Source: CAYMKL01 sp964390805
GTDB taxonomy: Bacteria; Chloroflexota; Anaerolineae; VGOG01
Direction: 5' to 3'
Length of the DNA stretch: 22,033 nucleotides
Assembly: GCA_964390805.1 (NCBI GenBank)
Contig: CAYMKL010000114.1
Coordinates: forward strand, 1-22,033
Below, one piece after another: positions 19,202-22,033 of this stretch. The position numbers and the translations under genes were made by a program. Position 1 is the stretch's first letter, and every line of letters starts with the position of its first letter. A model generated the notes under the pieces. It made no database searches. It was not told the DNA's origin and saw only the letters and a program-made list of their open reading frames with translations.

Positions 19202-21993
19202 TTCTGACTCTCCTCTGGATTCGATCGAGGCATACACACTGTGACCGTCGTCCCTTGCCCCGGAGCGCCCTCGAACGTGACGTTTCCGCCCCAGGAACGG
19301 GCGCGTTCCCGCATCCCGATCAGTCCCAGGGATCCGGAATCGGAAGCCTGGCTTTCGGTAATTCCCTCGCCATTGTCGCGTACGACTAACACCAATTCGT
19401 CGGGGTTGACCTCTAGCTCGACACGGACCTCGGTCGCGCCGGCATGGCGGGCAACGTTGGTCAGCGTCTCCTGCAGGATGCGGAAGACGGCTGTGGCAAG
19501 ATCGCGATTGAGGGCGATTTCCTCGTCACTCACAAGAAGCTCACAGGCGATCTCGGTCCGCTCGGCGAACTCCTGCGCCTGCCATTCAATCGCCGCCGCC
19601 AGTCCCAGGTCGTCCAGCAATCCCGGCCGCAGCTCGGTAGCCACGTGCCGCACCGTCTGGATGGTATCGTCAATCAGACCCGACATGACGCTGGCCTTCT
19701 CCGCCAGGCTAAGTTTGCCTGCCGGCAGCCGTTTGGTCAACCAGGCCAGGTCCATCTTCAGCGCCGTCAACGCCTGGCCGAATTCGTCGTGGATTTCCCG
19801 TGCGATCCGGGTGCGCTCTTCCTCCCGCGCGGCTTGCAGGTAGCCGGCCAGATCGCGCAACTGCTCGCGGCCAGCCCGCAACTGCTCGTACAGCCGCGCG
19901 TTCTCGATGGCAATGGCCACCTGGTTGGCGAAAGCGGTCAGCAACGGCAGTTGACTGTGAAAAGCACCGGGGCTCAGGCTGTGCAGGTGAAGCACGCCCA
20001 GCAGGCGATCTTTGACCATCAGCGGCAAGCCAGCGGCCGACTTGACGCCAGCCTCCACAATGGGCGGATTGACAAAGCGCGGCGCTCCTTCGCCCAGGTC
20101 AGGGATCATGGCGCCATCCTCCCCGATCTCATCAATGATCACCGCCTGACGCGAACGGGCGATCCATCTCGTGAGGCCCTTATCCCTGATGCGGTAGTCT
20201 ATGCCCGGTATACCTAGCAGGTTTTCAGTACTGCGGCCGGCGTTGCCTGCTTCGTCCACCAGCACCATGCTAGTATAATCCGAGGCCACTACCCTGCCGG
20301 CCAGCGACACAATCTCGGCCAACACCTGGTCGAGCTCGAGAGAGGCAGTTACAACCTGAGATGCCCGGCTCAGAGCAGCCAACTGCTCCACCCTGAGCTC
20401 CAGCGCCTCCTCCGCTCGCTTGAGCTCGGTGATGTCGCTCCATATGCTCTGAAGGTAGCCTCTCCCACCAATGGAAAGAGCCTTGCCGCTTACCAGAATG
20501 TCCCGTATCTCGCCGTCCTTTTTCCTATGTTTTGTCTCAAAGATATCGGTCCCCTCCCTAGTGATCCTCTCGATGTGCTTCGCCACTTCATCGGCAGACT
20601 CAATGACCTCAAAGTCGGGTATCTTGAGCTTTTCGAATTCCTCGCGGGTATAACCAAGACTCTCGTGCGCCCTGTCGTTGAACTCCACCAGCGCTCCGGT
20701 CTCCGTGTCAACTAGCACGATTGAGTCTGGCGCTTGCTCGAAGATAGCGTGGTATCGCTCCCCCGACTCCCTCGCTGCCTCCTCCATCTGCTTACGCTCA
20801 GTGATGTCTTCATAAGTACCGAGGACACCTACGACGTTACCCTCCGCGTCTCGCAGCGGCACCTTGTTGGTCCTGGCCCACGCGTGGGTGCCGTCAGCTC
20901 GGAGATAAGGCTCGATAATGTCGTATTCGGGAATACCTGATTCCATAACCCTCCTATCGTCCTCCCGAAACGAATCGGCCTGCTCTTTTTCCCATGGAAG
21001 ATCGTAGTCGCTCTTTCCGACAACCTCCTCTGAAGACTTCAGTCCTGCCGCCTCCAGCAAGGTGCGGTTGCCGCCGAGGTAAATTGAGTCACGATCTTTC
21101 CAAAAGACTGCAGATGGGATTGAGTCCAATACAGTCTGCAGCATGTGCCGTGAATCGCGCAGCGCCTCCTCCGCCCGCTTGCGCTCGGTGATGTCGCGCC
21201 ACACGCCTTGAAGGAAGTCTCTTCCACCAATGGAAAGAGCTCTGCTGCTTACCAGAATGTCCCGTATCTCGCCGTCCTTTTTCCTATGTTTTGTCTCAAA
21301 GGTATCGGTACCCTCCCTAGTGGTCCTCTCGATGTGCTTCGCCACTTCCTCGACAGACTCGATGGCCTCAAAGTCGGGTATCTTGAGCTTTTCGAATTCC
21401 TCACGGGTGTAACCAAGGCTCTCGTACGTCCTGTCGTTGAACTCCACCAGCGCTCCGGTCTCTGTGTCAACGAGCACGATTGAGTCTGGCGCTCGCTCGA
21501 AGATAGCGTGGTATCGCTCCTCCGACTCCCTCGCTGCCTCCTCCATCTGCTTACGCTCGGTGATGTCGCGGGCTAGAAGAGCGATCTTAGTTACCTGTCG
21601 CTGCTCATTGAGGACAGGATAGAAAACGTTGTCAAACCATGTTCCGTCACGCTCGTCTTCGAAATGGACGGGCTCACCCGACTGAACTGCTTGGTCAAAA
21701 CGTGCTATTCTATGTTCAGCCACGTCTGGTGGAACCAACTCCCATCCATTCATACCGATGAGCTCATCCACGGGCCGGCCGAACCTCTGAGCCATCGCTT
21801 CATTAATGCTAACGATCAACCCGCTGGTATCTACCAGCGCCGCAACGTCAGTGGGCGCGTTCAGGAGCGCTCTTGCCGTCTCCTCACTCTCCCGCAGCGC
21901 CTCCTGCACCCGCTTGCGTTCGGTGATGTCACGAATAAACGCCACCACCGCCGAGACCTCTCCCCCTGGGCCCCACATAAAGGGCAATTGCAT
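19198..21993 (-). CDS. Multi-PAS, GAF sensor histidine kinase (HisKA_3/NarX-like), N-terminus lost or out of frame
   Basis: The visible 931 residues start in the tail of a PAS domain (1-27), followed by four PAS domains (about 30-147, 153-272, 280-400, 405-525), a GAF domain (about 540-702), a HisKA_3 dimerisation domain with phosphoacceptor H735 in REIHDEFGQ, and an ATPase domain (N846 in ETLTNVARH, DNGEGI 873-878, GLIGMRERA). There is no membrane helix in this part. It should phosphorylate the NarL-type regulator encoded by the overlapping next gene. PAS 2 and PAS 4 are near-identical copies. The ATG at 21993 has no ribosome site and begins mid-domain; stop codons stand directly before it, yet another frame continues the PAS domain to the window edge. 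The true gene therefore extends beyond 22033, probably with a frameshift near 21966. Confidence 0.9.
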   Translation of the reverse strand: MQLPFMWGPGGEVSAVVAFIRDITERKRVQEALRESEETARALLNAPTDVAALVDTSGLIVSINEAMAQRFGRPVDELIGMNGWELVPPDVAEHRIARFDQAVQSGEPVHFEDERDGTWFDNVFYPVLNEQRQVTKIALLARDITERKQMEEAARESEERYHAIFERAPDSIVLVDTETGALVEFNDRTYESLGYTREEFEKLKIPDFEAIESVEEVAKHIERTTREGTDTFETKHRKKDGEIRDILVSSRALSIGGRDFLQGVWRDITERKRAEEALRDSRHMLQTVLDSIPSAVFWKDRDSIYLGGNRTLLEAAGLKSSEEVVGKSDYDLPWEKEQADSFREDDRRVMESGIPEYDIIEPYLRADGTHAWARTNKVPLRDAEGNVVGVLGTYEDITERKQMEEAARESGERYHAIFEQAPDSIVLVDTETGALVEFNDRAHESLGYTREEFEKLKIPDFEVIESADEVAKHIERITREGTDIFETKHRKKDGEIRDILVSGKALSIGGRGYLQSIWSDITELKRAEEALELRVEQLAALSRASQVVTASLELDQVLAEIVSLAGRVVASDYTSMVLVDEAGNAGRSTENLLGIPGIDYRIRDKGLTRWIARSRQAVIIDEIGEDGAMIPDLGEGAPRFVNPPIVEAGVKSAAGLPLMVKDRLLGVLHLHSLSPGAFHSQLPLLTAFANQVAIAIENARLYEQLRAGREQLRDLAGYLQAAREEERTRIAREIHDEFGQALTALKMDLAWLTKRLPAGKLSLAEKASVMSGLIDDTIQTVRHVATELRPGLLDDLGLAAAIEWQAQEFAERTEIACELLVSDEEIALNRDLATAVFRILQETLTNVARHAGATEVRVELEVNPDELVLVVRDNGEGITESQASDSGSLGLIGMRERARSWGGNVTFEGAPGQGTTVTVCMPRSNPEESQK
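19885..19923. repeat. 39-bp exact repeat in GAF C-terminal helix, copy 2
   Basis: Identical to 15776-15814; it lies in the histidine kinase GAF domain. See that entry for the reasoning. Confidence 0.85.
20401..20811. repeat. Duplicated PAS module, copy 1 (PAS 4 of the kinase)
   Basis: About 411 bases match 21160-21570 at an offset of 759 bases (253 codons), covering a whole PAS domain and its flanking linkers. Long stretches are identical, including the block around 20498-20545. Differences are scattered, mostly single bases. Confidence 0.9.
21160..21570. repeat. Duplicated PAS module, copy 2 (PAS 2 of the kinase)
   Basis: This is the partner of 20401-20811. The two copies flank one unrelated PAS domain (PAS 3), so the order is copy, different domain, copy. 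Confidence 0.9.
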
Positions 21994-22033
21994 TTATATT
22001 CAGTCGAGCGTATGATTGTCTTCCAACAATCGG
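21965..22033 (-). pseudogene. Out-of-frame PAS domain tail upstream of the kinase frame
   Basis: From the window edge a different frame reads YARLNINAIALYVGP, which looks like the last strands of a PAS domain and would join GGEVSAVVAFIRDIT of the kinase after adding one base in the ggggg run near 21966. It is either a real frameshift mutation or a base-calling error. Confidence 0.5.

Overview
The window reads as a chromosomal stretch of a GC-rich bacterium, most likely a member of the Chloroflexota (Anaerolineae-like). This is inferred from gene content: HEPN/MNT pairs, an SPFH protein with zinc ribbons, Uma2, YfhO, large PAS/GAF signalling proteins, and several families of short dispersed repeats that run into coding sequence. 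No rRNA or marker gene fixes the taxonomy.

Region 1 (1-4912, + strand) is a membrane/stress-like cluster. A DUF2207 membrane protein gene is broken by a 190-bp transposase-less element with 12-bp terminal inverted repeats and a perfect 8-bp target duplication. It is followed by an orphan MNT nucleotidyltransferase whose HEPN partner survives only as an 18-codon stub. Then come a two-helix membrane protein with a zinc ribbon, an intact HEPN/MNT pair, a helical protein and an SPFH protein with two zinc ribbons. Four of these genes overlap by 4 to 11 bases and so look translationally coupled. A bidirectional terminator (4934-4972) closes the region.

Region 2 (5048-12589, - strand) is a lipid and envelope block: plsX, fabF, a small membrane protein with a degenerate NERD-like domain, and a YfhO-type polytopic protein, in transcription order. 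Upstream of plsX lies a polytopic protein fused to an endonuclease/exonuclease/phosphatase domain that resembles eukaryotic CWH43/PGAP2IP. Short repeats sit in the gaps and inside the YfhO gene.

Region 3 (12669-13684) holds tRNA-Leu(GAG) with a perfect consensus promoter, a hairpin terminator, and a Uma2-family gene with its own promoter. The tRNA promoter shares its -35 bases with a divergent promoter for the CWH43-like gene.

Region 4 (13741-22033, - strand) is signalling. A PAS/GAF histidine kinase (5' end damaged or outside the window) overlaps a NarL-type regulator by 4 bases, and this unit ends at a strong terminator. A second unit follows: a stand-alone receiver protein, a remnant of a GGDEF domain, a REC-PAS-GAF-HD-GYP protein (predicted c-di-GMP phosphodiesterase) and a REC-PAS-GGDEF protein (predicted diguanylate cyclase). 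Opposing c-di-GMP enzymes are therefore probably co-transcribed. The kinase contains a recent internal duplication of a PAS domain.
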